From Bacteroidales bacterium (GTDB taxonomy: Bacteria; Bacteroidota; Bacteroidia; Bacteroidales; JAFGUD01), in contig JAFGXO010000105.1 in NCBI GenBank assembly GCA_016936595.1, positions 1 through 38,403 on the forward strand: a stretch of DNA of 38,403 nucleotides, read 5' to 3'. This document shows, piece after piece, positions 9,001 to 17,488 of this stretch. Made by a program: the position numbers and the translations under genes. The notes under the pieces were generated by a model. That model was not told the DNA's origin. It made no database searches and was given only the letters and a program-made list of their open reading frames with translations. Position 1 is the first letter of the stretch; every line of letters begins with the position of its first letter.

Positions 9001-9332
9001 GTGCTTCGTACGAACAAAAAGACCCATTGCTAATTTACAAAATGGAATCCTTTGAACTGTTTCAAACTACTCTCGAAAAATCAAACACCGATATAATTTC
9101 CAGCTTATTCAGGGCTCATATTTACATTCCCGAAGAGGCGAAAAAAAGAGGTAGAAGTCAACGTAATGTTGAAAGAAAATCTTTGGACTTCCAAAAATTA
9201 CAAATGTCAAAAAACGATGGAGAAAACAAAGCAACCGGAGGTGGAACAAGAAGAACCGATAAAAAAGTTGGAAGAAACGACCCTTGCCCTTGCGGTAGCG
9301 GTAAAAAATACAAAAATTGTCACGGCCAATAA
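6054..9332 (+). CDS. secA: Preprotein translocase ATPase SecA
   Basis: SecA is the peripheral membrane ATPase that drives unfolded preproteins through SecYEG. The 1092-residue product has nucleotide-binding domain 1 with Walker A EMATGEGKT (192-200) and DEVDSVLVDEARTPLIISGP. Next come the preprotein cross-linking domain, domain 2 (VVTIATNMAGRGTDIKL and HDSRRVDRQLRGRAGRQGDP), the helical scaffold/wing region (VAIDEAWKEHLRDMDSLKQA), and a C-terminal zinc tail with CPCGSGKKYKNCHG for SecB or lipid contact. Walker A lies some 90 residues further in than in E. coli because of an N-terminal insertion (about 55-105, Lys/Glu-rich). The protein is also longer than the roughly 900-residue E. coli form, as in other Bacteroidota. 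The ATG at 6054 gives the normal N-terminus; a terminator follows. Confidence 0.98.
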   Translation: MAFLDNVLKKFFGNKSEKDIREVLPILEHVKAEYDKLQNLSNDELRAESQKLKDKIKQDTATEQSRVDELKGKVEDPEIDFSERDKMYNEIDKLIKVIDEKIEISLNEILPSAFAIVKETARRFKDNETITVTANDFDKKLAVQYKNVLIENDKAIYQNKWYAGGNEIVWDMLHYDVQLIGGIIMHQGKIAEMATGEGKTLVATLPLFLNALSGRGVHLVTVNDYLAKRDSEWMAPLYQFHGISVDCIDKHQPNSAERRNAYSCGITYGTNNEFGFDYLRDNMAHRPEQLVQRRHNFVIIDEVDSVLVDEARTPLIISGPVGKTDDEKLFNEYKPKIVKLYDAQKKFVAGLISEAKKHLLDGKNDEAGVKLYRAHKGLPNNRALVKLLSEQGNKMLLQKTENIYLSENAKRMPEITNELFFVIDEKNNQVELTEKGIDLITGQTDDPEFFIIPDIGEKIAEIEQTIIDEKEKSTAKEELLADHAIKSERIHAVNQLVKAYSMFEIDVDYVVMEGKVKIVDEQTGRILEGRRYSEGLHQAIEAKENVKIEETTQTYATVTLQNYFRMYIKIAGMTGTAETEAQELFDIYKLEVVVIPTNKPITRKDFEDLVYKTKREKYNAAADEIIRLKDADRAVLVGTTSVEVSEILSKMLQRKKVKHSVLNAKFHQKEAEIVANAGQPGVVTIATNMAGRGTDIKLHPKVKEAGGLAIIGTERHDSRRVDRQLRGRAGRQGDPGSSQFFVSIEDDLMRIFGSERIAKVMDFMNLKEGEVIQHKMISSSIEKAQKKVEENNFGIRKRLLEYDDVMNAQREMVYSRRRNALFGEKLDIELSNMIYDLSKIVIDKNFTDLNYNNFKYDVLRNFAFEIKITEDEYKAIDPNELIEDIHEEAIKTLKNRLNNIREQLWPFVEKTYLEQSGQHEFVSVLISDGFKVYKIMTEIKAAYQNKAREIIKDLERTIMLVAIDEAWKEHLRDMDSLKQAVHGASYEQKDPLLIYKMESFELFQTTLEKSNTDIISSLFRAHIYIPEEAKKRGRSQRNVERKSLDFQKLQMSKNDGENKATGGGTRRTDKKVGRNDPCPCGSGKKYKNCHGQ

Positions 9333-9356
9333 ATTTATCTTATTTCCGAACCATCT

Positions 9357-9394
9357 AAAAAAATCACTCAAAATAATAATGAGTGATTTTTTTT
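9357..9394 (+). terminator. Intrinsic terminator after secA
   Basis: TCACTCA (9364-9370) pairs with TGAGTGA (9380-9386), extended by flanking A and T runs, with a nine-base loop and an eight-T tail. It lies about 25 bases after the secA stop. Confidence 0.82.
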
Positions 9395-9530
9395 ATATAA
9401 AAGAAACACAATTTAAAAAATAAAAAATTATATTTTACAAATAACAAGTAATCATCAAAAAAGAAATAGTCATCTAAATATAAAACAAATACATAACATC
9501 ATGCGATTAAAATTGTTTTTAAATATTTTG

Positions 9531-9544
9531 TATTACTCGTAATA
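9531..9544. repeat. Short inverted repeat upstream of the hybrid kinase
   Basis: TATTAC, two bases, then GTAATA form a 6-2-6 dyad in the 283-base gap between secA and the hybrid kinase, 72 bases before the kinase start. Its shape would suit a dimeric regulator. No clear TAnnTTTG box is nearby, and the rest of this gap beyond the secA terminator shows nothing I can name. Confidence 0.25.
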
Positions 9545-9615
9545 AATTGATAAATTAGCAAAGATTTATTTTAAGCAATAACTTTAAAATACTCTTTTTC
9601 TATAAAAGAACGAAT

Positions 9616-12600
9616 ATGAAAAAAGCAAACTCTATACTTGTTATTAATAACGATAAAGATATTCTTACTAACATAAAATCTGAGCTTACAAAAAACGGAT
9701 ACCTAACATGTGCCGAAAACAACAGCAAAGACGCCTTAGAAACATTGTCATCAATACAAACTGATATTATTATTATTGACGTAGAAGTATTAAAAAAGAG
9801 CGAAATTGATTTGTTCAACGAAATAAGAAGCAAAAAACAATACGCCGACACACCAATATTTTTAAGTGCCAATGCTAAAGATGAAGAAGTTAAACAACTT
9901 GTAGGAACAAAAGGAATTATAGCGGTTCTGGAAAATCCTTTAAATATTGAAGAGATTTTTTTGCACCTTCCTCAACAAAATTCCGATACCGAAAATAAAG
10001 CCCAACACACTATACAAGAAAACAAAGCTGAAGACCAAAACCAAGAAGATGATATATTTAATATTAATAACAACTCAGAAAATGGTTTATTACGTTTTAA
10101 ATACACGATAAATCACAGCTCTGCAAGTATTATTATTACCGATAAATTTGCTAATATTCAATACGTAAATGCCAAATACTGTGAACAAACAGGTTACGCA
10201 AAAGAAGAGTTAATTGGGCAAAACCCTAAAATTTTAAGTGCCGGAACCACAGCAAAAGAACAATATACCGGATTATGGAAAACTATTTTAGACGGACAAA
10301 CTTGGACAGGAGAACTTCAAAACAAAAAAAAATCGGGTGAATTATTTTGGGAAAAAGCTACAATTACTCCGGTAAAAAACAATTTAGGTCAAATTTCTCA
10401 CTTTATTGCAGTTAAAGAAGATATCACTCAACGAAAAAACAAAGAGTTAGAAATTGAGGAACTTAAAATCACCACAAATAAAATAAATGAACAAATTGAA
10501 AAAAATGAACTCTTATTCAAGTCCATTTTTAACAATAGTATAGACTGTAAAATAATATTAGACAAGGATTTTAATTACTTAAATATCAATGACTTATATG
10601 CAAAAACACACCAAAAAAAATTAGCTGATTTTGTAGGAAAAAACTATTTTGAAATATTCCCTTCAAATCTCAAAGATGATTTTGAACAAGCAAAAATCAG
10701 CAAAAAAATATTCAGAAAAAATGCTTTCCCATTTGTTTTCCCCGATCAACCTGACTTAGGGATAACATATTACGACATTGTTTTAACACCAATTTTAGAC
10801 AAGAACAGACAAATTCAAATGTTTATTCTTTCGCTAAACAACGTAACTAAAAATATTACAGAATATAATCATCTTAAAAATTCAATTATACAAATTGAAC
10901 AAAGCGAAAATAAATACAAACAATTAACAAAAAGTATTACAGACTTATTTTTTGCTTTAGATGAACAACTAAATATCACATTTTGGAACAATGAGTGCGA
11001 AAAATTGACCAAAATAAAGTCAATAAATGCAATAGGTGAAAATATAACTAATATCTTTTCTGATATTCAAAACACAAAATATAATATTGAAAAATATCAA
11101 CAAGTAATAAACACTCAAAAAGATATTAATTTTAGCAATAAAATAAACATAAACAATAATTTATACTATTATAATATCAATGTATCACCTTTTTTAAACG
11201 GAATTTCTGTTTATATGCATGATATTACTGAACAAAAACAACAAGAATTTAAAATTTTTGAAGCAAAAGAAGCTGCCGAAAAGCAGAAAAATATACTTAA
11301 AATGTTTTTTGAAAACATGAGCCAAGGATTATATTTGTTTCAAATAATTCACAACGAAACCGATAATCATAGAGACTATAAATATATACTGATAAACAAA
11401 GCTTTAGAAAAAATAACCGGCATAAATGCAAAACTTTATCTTAATAAAACAGCAAAAACAGTTCTGCCAAAAATTGATCAAACTTTATTAAAAAATTTAG
11501 ACAAAGCTGCAATAACTAACAACGTAATTTCATTTGAATATTATTCCGAAGAAACTCAAAAATATTTCAATGTTTTAATAAATCCTCATCAAAAAGACTT
11601 TCTATCAGTAATTTACATTGATATTACCGAGTCTGTAAACTTAGAAAAAAATGCAATATCAGTTAATAAAAAATTCAAAAATTTTGAAACAAAACACAAA
11701 AGAATTATTAATTCAATGTTTGCAGGATATTGTTTGCTCAACGAAAACAGTGAAATAATTGAAGCAAATGAACAAGCAAGCAACATCTTAGGCTTTTCTA
11801 AAGATGAAATTTTAAACAAAAATTTTATTGAAAATGAAAAATTTGAAAACTTATCGGAAATCAAAAAACAATTTAATATCTCTGAACAAAAAAACAAAAC
11901 TTATTTTGAAACTAAATACAAACAAAACAACAATAAAATAATTGATTTAATAATCTACTTAGAATACAATCCAACTAAAGAGTACAAATATATAGTTAAT
12001 TTTCAGGATATTACAGAAAAAAACAGAAACATCACAGAAATAATTAACGATAAAAATAAGGCAATTCAAAATAATGATTTTAAAACCAATTTTTTGATAA
12101 ATTTATCACATGCTATTAAAACTCCTTTAAATGGAATTATTGGATTTTCCGATTTTTTACAACAAAAAAACCTTAAACCCGAAAAAAAGAGCAACTACAT
12201 TCAAGTTATCAAAAATAGCAGCCAACAACTTATAAAAATTATTGACGAAATTATTGAAATATCAAAATTAACCTCTCAATCTGTTGAACTAACTGAAACT
12301 GAAGTTTGTTTAAACGATATTTTAGTTGAACAATTTTCCTTTTTTGACCTAAAAGCCAAAAAAAATAATACCCCTATTTACATCAAAAAAGAGTTGTCTG
12401 ATATTGAAAGCACTATAATAATTGACGAGAATAAATTAAGTAGAATAATAAATATTTTATTAGATAACGCTATAACTTACACTAACTTAGGACATATTGA
12501 AATTGGATACAAATTAAACAATGAAAATATTGATATTTACGTAAAAGATACCGGAATTGGAATTTCAGAACAAAAAAAACTTAAAATTTTTGACCCTTTT

Positions 12601-13188
12601 TCAAAAAAAGATGCTAATACAAAAAATGATGCTAATTTAGGCTTAGGTTTAGCTATTGCTAAAGAATATTCAACCTTAATTGGCTCCGAAATAAAATTGG
12701 AATCAACTGTTGATATTGGTTCTACATTTTCATTTGCAATTCCTTACAAACCTGTATATTTGGAAAAAGAAATTTCTACAAAAAACACCAAAACAGAAAA
12801 AGACAAAAAATCATTCACCATTGTAGTTGCCGAAGACGAAGAAATAAACTTTTTATATATCGAAACTTTATTAGAATCATTTTTTGACTTAAATTGTAAA
12901 ATTATTTCGTGTATAAATGGAATAGAAACGGTAGATGTTTGCCTAAAAGAAAGTAATATTGACCTAATTCTAATGGATCTTAAAATGCCCGATTTAGATG
13001 GTTTTGAAGCTACCCGAAAAATAAAAAAACTAAGACCTCAGATACCAATTATTGCTCAAACTGCTTTTGCTTCATATGACGAAAAACAAAAAGCATTTTT
13101 AGCTGGTTGTGATGATTTTATTACTAAACCAATTAAAAAAGAAGCTCTTAAATCTATGTTGAAAAAATTCCTGATTATTAATGATTAG
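9616..13188 (+). CDS. Soluble hybrid sensor histidine kinase, REC-PAS(5)-HisKA-HATPase-REC
   Basis: The 1190-residue protein has no membrane helix and should sense a cytoplasmic signal. Order: a receiver-like domain (5-118), about five PAS domains (roughly 160-275, 297-412, 430-540, 560-672, 690-802), a HisKA dimerisation helix with phospho-acceptor His832 (INLSHAIKTPLNGIIGFSDF), an ATPase domain (N box around Asn946/Asn951, G1 DTGIGIS at 978-984, G2 LGLGLAIAK), and a C-terminal receiver (about 1067-1188). The last has acidic Glu1073/Asp1074, phospho-acceptor Asp1121 (LILMDLKMPDLDGFEA) and Lys1171. The first PAS is the most typical (GQNPKILSAG, AVKEDIT). The N-terminal receiver keeps Asp55 but has Asn-Asn for the acidic pair and Asn for the conserved Lys, so it may not be phosphorylated. 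No response regulator with an output domain lies beside it. It converges with the phosphatase gene. Confidence 0.93.
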   Translation: MKKANSILVINNDKDILTNIKSELTKNGYLTCAENNSKDALETLSSIQTDIIIIDVEVLKKSEIDLFNEIRSKKQYADTPIFLSANAKDEEVKQLVGTKGIIAVLENPLNIEEIFLHLPQQNSDTENKAQHTIQENKAEDQNQEDDIFNINNNSENGLLRFKYTINHSSASIIITDKFANIQYVNAKYCEQTGYAKEELIGQNPKILSAGTTAKEQYTGLWKTILDGQTWTGELQNKKKSGELFWEKATITPVKNNLGQISHFIAVKEDITQRKNKELEIEELKITTNKINEQIEKNELLFKSIFNNSIDCKIILDKDFNYLNINDLYAKTHQKKLADFVGKNYFEIFPSNLKDDFEQAKISKKIFRKNAFPFVFPDQPDLGITYYDIVLTPILDKNRQIQMFILSLNNVTKNITEYNHLKNSIIQIEQSENKYKQLTKSITDLFFALDEQLNITFWNNECEKLTKIKSINAIGENITNIFSDIQNTKYNIEKYQQVINTQKDINFSNKININNNLYYYNINVSPFLNGISVYMHDITEQKQQEFKIFEAKEAAEKQKNILKMFFENMSQGLYLFQIIHNETDNHRDYKYILINKALEKITGINAKLYLNKTAKTVLPKIDQTLLKNLDKAAITNNVISFEYYSEETQKYFNVLINPHQKDFLSVIYIDITESVNLEKNAISVNKKFKNFETKHKRIINSMFAGYCLLNENSEIIEANEQASNILGFSKDEILNKNFIENEKFENLSEIKKQFNISEQKNKTYFETKYKQNNNKIIDLIIYLEYNPTKEYKYIVNFQDITEKNRNITEIINDKNKAIQNNDFKTNFLINLSHAIKTPLNGIIGFSDFLQQKNLKPEKKSNYIQVIKNSSQQLIKIIDEIIEISKLTSQSVELTETEVCLNDILVEQFSFFDLKAKKNNTPIYIKKELSDIESTIIIDENKLSRIINILLDNAITYTNLGHIEIGYKLNNENIDIYVKDTGIGISEQKKLKIFDPFSKKDANTKNDANLGLGLAIAKEYSTLIGSEIKLESTVDIGSTFSFAIPYKPVYLEKEISTKNTKTEKDKKSFTIVVAEDEEINFLYIETLLESFFDLNCKIISCINGIETVDVCLKESNIDLILMDLKMPDLDGFEATRKIKKLRPQIPIIAQTAFASYDEKQKAFLAGCDDFITKPIKKEALKSMLKKFLIIND

Positions 13189-13208
13189 TACATCAATAAA
13201 AAAACAAA

Positions 13209-13805
13209 TTAATTTTCAATAAGATGAGCTATATCGTTCTTTATCAACACTTTACCATTTAATTCACTGTCTAATTCAACAACTGTTAAACTTGTGTTTT
13301 TTATATGTTCAACTGAAAAAATTAGAGATTTTTGAACACCGGTAAATATTGAAATAAAAGCCTTTATTGTACCACCATGAGAAACCAATAAAATTTTTTC
13401 GGCATTATTTTTTGATGAAATTTTAATCAAAAAACCCATTACCCTGTCATATAATTGTTCAGTGCTTTCGCCTCCTTTGGGTGTAACATAAACGCCGGAA
13501 AAATCTTGATTATATCGTAACTCCTCACGAGTTTTTCCTTGATTTTCGCCCATTTTAATCTCACGTAATTCCTGAGTATAATCAACCGGTACGTGTTTAT
13601 GGAAACCAATAATTTCGTGGGTAGTTTGAACAGCACGATGCAAATCACTTGAAAAAACAAGATCAAATTTAACGTCTTTTAAACGTTCACCAAGTTTTTT
13701 GGCTTGAAGAATGCCTGTTTCAGTCAATTTCCCGGGCAAATGCCCTTGAATTACTCCTCTTAAATTATCAACTGTTTCGCCATGTCTTACAATATACAAT
13801 AACAT
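13209..13805 (-). CDS. Histidine phosphatase family protein
   Basis: The 198-residue soluble protein belongs to the phosphoglycerate mutase-like histidine phosphatases. The catalytic set is visible: RHGE with nucleophile His8 (IVRHGETVDN), Arg57 in SSDLHRAVQTT, the acid Glu82 (LREIKMGENQG), and the second His143 in VSHGGT. Members act as phosphatases on small phosphorylated molecules (for example CobC, alpha-ribazole phosphatase) or as cofactor-dependent mutases. The length suits phosphatase members better than the roughly 230-250-residue glycolytic mutase. It starts 19 bases after the acyl-CoA ligase stop, so the two are likely one transcript, though no shared pathway is obvious. The substrate cannot be told from sequence. 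Confidence 0.9.
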   Translation of the reverse strand: MLLYIVRHGETVDNLRGVIQGHLPGKLTETGILQAKKLGERLKDVKFDLVFSSDLHRAVQTTHEIIGFHKHVPVDYTQELREIKMGENQGKTREELRYNQDFSGVYVTPKGGESTEQLYDRVMGFLIKISSKNNAEKILLVSHGGTIKAFISIFTGVQKSLIFSVEHIKNTSLTVVELDSELNGKVLIKNDIAHLIEN

Positions 13806-13824
13806 AAAAATATTTTTTTATATA

Positions 13825-15738
13825 TTAACTAAAAAATTTATTTAAAATTTTCAAGTTGTGCTCTTTATCAGACTTGGCGTTTGGTTTATACATGTCCTCT
13901 ATCAGATTTCTATATGCTTGGGTTATCTTATAACGAACCATTTTTAAAGTAGAATTTATCATTTTATTATCTTCTGTAAACTGTTCGGGTGAAAATCTAA
14001 AAATTGCAGGCAACCATTTTTTCTGAAAACGACCATCTTTTTCACCATCAGTAAGCATTTTATTAATAGAAGTTTCAATATCAAATAACAATTTATTTGC
14101 ATCTAAAATATTATTATCTTTTATAAATTTTTTAATATAAACATCATCAATATTAATTATAGAAGTTGTATATTTTGAATGATCATTATAAAGCATTGCA
14201 TGATTAACAAAAGGGTTAACAGCCAAAGTTTCTTCAATTTCTTCGGGTGAATATTTTTCACCATCTTCGGAAATTAACAAAGCCTTTGCTCTGCCGGTAA
14301 CAACAAGAAAACCGTCTTCATCAAAATAACCTAAATCGCCTGTGTAAAGCCCACCATCACGCAACACTTTTGCAGTAGCCTTTGGATTATTAAAATATCC
14401 TTTCATCACACTATCGGCTTTAATAAATATTTCACCTTTTTGCCCCTGCCGAAGCTCTTTTCCGTCGTCAATTATTTTACAATCTATATTTTTAAGCACC
14501 ATACCCGAAGTTCCAAGTTTGTGCAATTCGGCAGTATTTGCAGATATTACAGGAGTAGCCTCCGTTAATCCATAACCCTGATAAATTGGCATTCCGATAG
14601 CATAAAAAAACTGTTGTTGTTTTATATCGAGCAATGCACCACCTCCAACCATAAAGAGTATTTCGCCGCCAAAATTACCACGTATCTTACTAAAAACCAA
14701 TTTATTAGCAAGTTTATAAATTACACTTGACGGTGGTTTAGTGTTAAATCCGTTACCATTTGACTTAATAGCAACATCTAAACCCTTATTAAATAACCAT
14801 TTAGCAAATCCACCTTTTTTATCAATAGCTGAAATAATATTTTTCATAAAACTGCCCGACAATGCCGGAACAGTAAACATTATTGTTGGTTTTATTTCAT
14901 TTATATTAATAGGTATATTTTTTAAAGCAGCAACACCTCCTCCTCGAGTATCTAAAAAATACAATGTTATAGGTATTTGCAAGCCCACAAAAGTACCGGC
15001 AGTATGTGCAAATGAGTGATCAAGTGGTAAAATTATAAACATTTTACTATTGGGAGGTATATTAAATAGACTTGTTGAAGCCGAAGAATTAGCATAATAA
15101 TTTAAATGTGTTAACATTATTCCCTTTGGATTTCCGGTTGTTCCCGAAGTATATGAAATATTTACAACATCATCTTCCTCTATTTTGTTTAAACAAGTGT
15201 CTAATTTAGATTTATTTACGTCATAACCTGATTTTCCAAGTTCAACAATTTCATCAAAAGTTATAATATTTTTTTCGGCATTAAAATAATCATATTTATC
15301 TTCAAGGGACTTAACAAAACCCAAATCATTATCTAAATATATAATTTTAAAGTTTTTAAAATCAATATTTTTAACAGATTGAATAACTTTTTCAATATTA
15401 TTATGTGATGTTAAAATTGCTTTTGCCTCAGAATGATTTAATCTGAACAAAATTTCTTCGGGAGTTAATTTTATTGATAAGGGCACAGAAACTGCTCTCG
15501 ATTTTAAAATACCAAATTCGCCAACAACCCACTTGGTTCTGCCTTCGGATAAAATTGCCAACTTGTCATTTCGTTTATAACCAACTGATATTAAACCAAT
15601 TGCAAATAAATCTGACAAATATTCAGTTTCTTTAAAAGAAATAGTTTGCCAACCTTTATCGGTTTTTTCGCCTAAGAATTTAAAATCCGGATAATTTTGT
15701 GAAGCGTTTTTTAAAAGATAAATTATTGTTCTTTTCAT
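13825..15738 (-). CDS. Long-chain fatty acid-CoA ligase (AMP-forming)
   Basis: The 637-residue enzyme activates fatty acids to acyl-CoA through an acyl-adenylate, using ATP and CoA. Key motifs of the adenylate-forming superfamily are present: P-loop YTSGTTGNPKGIMLTH (from residue 196), the A4/A5 core YQGYGLTEATPV, YTGDLGYFDEDGFLVVTGRA around the hinge, and a C-terminal lid. It resembles the FadD15-type ligases of about 600 residues rather than E. coli FadD (561). There is no signal peptide; it is probably membrane-associated, as usual for the family. It is the first gene of a likely two-gene unit with the histidine phosphatase. The ATG at 15738 is supported by a TAAATTTG box 22 bases upstream. 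Confidence 0.93.
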   Translation of the reverse strand: MKRTIIYLLKNASQNYPDFKFLGEKTDKGWQTISFKETEYLSDLFAIGLISVGYKRNDKLAILSEGRTKWVVGEFGILKSRAVSVPLSIKLTPEEILFRLNHSEAKAILTSHNNIEKVIQSVKNIDFKNFKIIYLDNDLGFVKSLEDKYDYFNAEKNIITFDEIVELGKSGYDVNKSKLDTCLNKIEEDDVVNISYTSGTTGNPKGIMLTHLNYYANSSASTSLFNIPPNSKMFIILPLDHSFAHTAGTFVGLQIPITLYFLDTRGGGVAALKNIPININEIKPTIMFTVPALSGSFMKNIISAIDKKGGFAKWLFNKGLDVAIKSNGNGFNTKPPSSVIYKLANKLVFSKIRGNFGGEILFMVGGGALLDIKQQQFFYAIGMPIYQGYGLTEATPVISANTAELHKLGTSGMVLKNIDCKIIDDGKELRQGQKGEIFIKADSVMKGYFNNPKATAKVLRDGGLYTGDLGYFDEDGFLVVTGRAKALLISEDGEKYSPEEIEETLAVNPFVNHAMLYNDHSKYTTSIINIDDVYIKKFIKDNNILDANKLLFDIETSINKMLTDGEKDGRFQKKWLPAIFRFSPEQFTEDNKMINSTLKMVRYKITQAYRNLIEDMYKPNAKSDKEHNLKILNKFFS

Positions 15739-15760
15739 TTGATAAATCTAAAAAATTTTC

Positions 15761-15768
15761 CAAATTTA
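15761..15768 (-). promoter_or_regulatory. Candidate -7 box for the acyl-CoA ligase gene
   Basis: On the minus strand TAAATTTG matches TAnnTTTG, 22 bases before the ATG at 15738. No clear TTTG is seen at -33. Confidence 0.45.
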
Positions 15769-15914
15769 TAAAAATATCATGAAAAATAAATTCATTCTTT
15801 TAAAGATAAATTTACAACAAATTAAAAAATTTTGGAGTTTTCATTATTTCTGTAAATAAACAAGTATAAAATAAAATGATAAACGAAAAAATCCAAGTAT
15901 ATTTAAACACAAAA

Positions 15915-15947
15915 ATTGAAAAAATCCAAATATTATTCTTAAATTTG
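15915..15947 (+). promoter_or_regulatory. Candidate promoter for the AAA/DUF4143 ATPase
   Basis: TAAATTTG (15940-15947) fits the -7 consensus 20 bases before the ATG at 15968. ATTG at 15915-15918, 21 bases further upstream, could serve as the -33 element. The rest of the 229-base divergent gap shows no other signal. Confidence 0.45.
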
Positions 15948-15967
15948 TTCACTAAAAGTTTATAAAA

Positions 15968-17323
15968 ATGAAAAGATATTTTGAAGATTTTTTAATAAAA
16001 TGGAAAAACAGAACCACACGTAAACCTCTAATTTTAAGAGGAGCACGACAAGTAGGAAAAACATATCTAATTAATTCATTTGGCGAAAAAAATTTTGACT
16101 GCGTTATTAAAATCAATTTTGAAGAACATTCCAATCTGAAAAAATTATTCAAATTAAAAGACACAAAGCAAATATTGGAAAATTTAAGTATTATTTTTCA
16201 CACAAAAATTATTCCCGGTAAAACCTTAATTTTTATTGACGAAATTCAAGCATCGCCAACCGCCATAGCAACTTTAAGATATTTCTATGAGCAAATACCC
16301 CAACTTCATGTAATTGCGGCAGGTTCGCTGTTAGATCACACCTTAAACAAAATGCAATATTCAATGCCGGTAGGTAGAGTTGAATTTGCGTACTTGTATC
16401 CCATGAATTTTAAGGAATTTTTATGGGCTTTAGGTGAAACTGAGCTCGCTGATTTTATAGATAATTATAAAATAAATGACTATTTTGCCGAAGCAATTCA
16501 CGAAAAAATAATGATTTTATTACGTCGATATTTTTTTATTGGCGGAATGCCTGAAGCTGTAAAAACATATTCACAAACCGGCGAATTACTTGAAGTTGAA
16601 CGAATACACAACAATATTATAACTTCTTTAGAATACGACTTTGCAAAATACGGCACAAAAACCGAACAGCAACATTTAATAACAATATTTAGGCAAATTT
16701 CTAAAAGTATCGGGCAAAAAATTAAATACGTTAATATAAGCAAAACAATCAGACCAGATGCTCAACGAAACGCACTTTACAAATTAGAAATGAGCCGAAT
16801 AATAAAACTTATTTATCATTCAAATGCACAAAATTCTCCTCTTGAACACGAAAGTAAAGATGTTTTTAAACCAATGTTTTTGGATATTGGATTGTTAAAT
16901 CATCTTTTGCAAATTAGACTAACAGATACCGATAATTTAATGACCGTAAACAACGGAGTTTTAGCCGAACAATTTGTTTATCAGGAACTTTTAACAATTG
17001 AACCACATTTTATTGACACAAAATTATTTTATTGGCTGCGAGAAACAAAAAATTCATCTGCCGAATTAGATGCGTTATGGGAACACAATAATAAAGTAGT
17101 GCCAATTGAAGTTAAATCCGGTAAAATTGGAACACTTAAATCTTTGTATGTTTATGCGTTCGAAATGCAAAAAAAATTCGGAGTAAGATTTTACATTTTT
17201 GAACCAAAAATTGAAACTATAAGCACTCAAATACGCATAAAAGCAAAAAACGAAAATGTTAATTTTGAACTTCTATCATTACCATTATATTTCACTTACC
17301 GACTAAATAAACTTTTAAAATAA
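15968..17323 (+). CDS. AAA-type ATPase with DUF4143 domain
   Basis: The 451-residue protein belongs to the widespread AAA_14/DUF4143 family of unknown function. The N-terminal ATPase has Walker A GARQVGKT (25-32), Walker B LIFIDEIQ (Asp91/Glu92) and sensor-like VIAAGSLLD. The stretch PVGRVEFAYLYPMNFKEFLW (about 134-153) is a family hallmark. The C-terminal part (about 200-420) is DUF4143. It carries ELD (366-368) and, thirteen residues later, EVK (381-383), the spacing of a PD-(D/E)xK nuclease-like core. Genes of this family are often present in many variable copies per genome and are thought to move horizontally. This copy stands alone, with its own promoter-like box, between two minus-strand genes. 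No toxin or restriction partner is next to it. Confidence 0.92.
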   Translation: MKRYFEDFLIKWKNRTTRKPLILRGARQVGKTYLINSFGEKNFDCVIKINFEEHSNLKKLFKLKDTKQILENLSIIFHTKIIPGKTLIFIDEIQASPTAIATLRYFYEQIPQLHVIAAGSLLDHTLNKMQYSMPVGRVEFAYLYPMNFKEFLWALGETELADFIDNYKINDYFAEAIHEKIMILLRRYFFIGGMPEAVKTYSQTGELLEVERIHNNIITSLEYDFAKYGTKTEQQHLITIFRQISKSIGQKIKYVNISKTIRPDAQRNALYKLEMSRIIKLIYHSNAQNSPLEHESKDVFKPMFLDIGLLNHLLQIRLTDTDNLMTVNNGVLAEQFVYQELLTIEPHFIDTKLFYWLRETKNSSAELDALWEHNNKVVPIEVKSGKIGTLKSLYVYAFEMQKKFGVRFYIFEPKIETISTQIRIKAKNENVNFELLSLPLYFTYRLNKLLK

Positions 17324-17488
17324 AAACTATTTTAACAAAAAAATATTGTTTTACCTAATATTAAACCAGTTATAAACCTAAATATTATAATGAATTTCTA
17401 TTCTTAAATTATAAAAAAAAGCCAAAAATAAAATTTATGTTAACTATATCAAACAAATAATTCTTGTAAAATTCACTAATACAACAAA

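Noticed and set aside
15876-15965. 29-codon frame ending three bases before the DUF4143 ATPase start
   Set aside because: The ATPase promoter box lies inside it, so the ATPase transcript would not contain its start; composition is random A+T.
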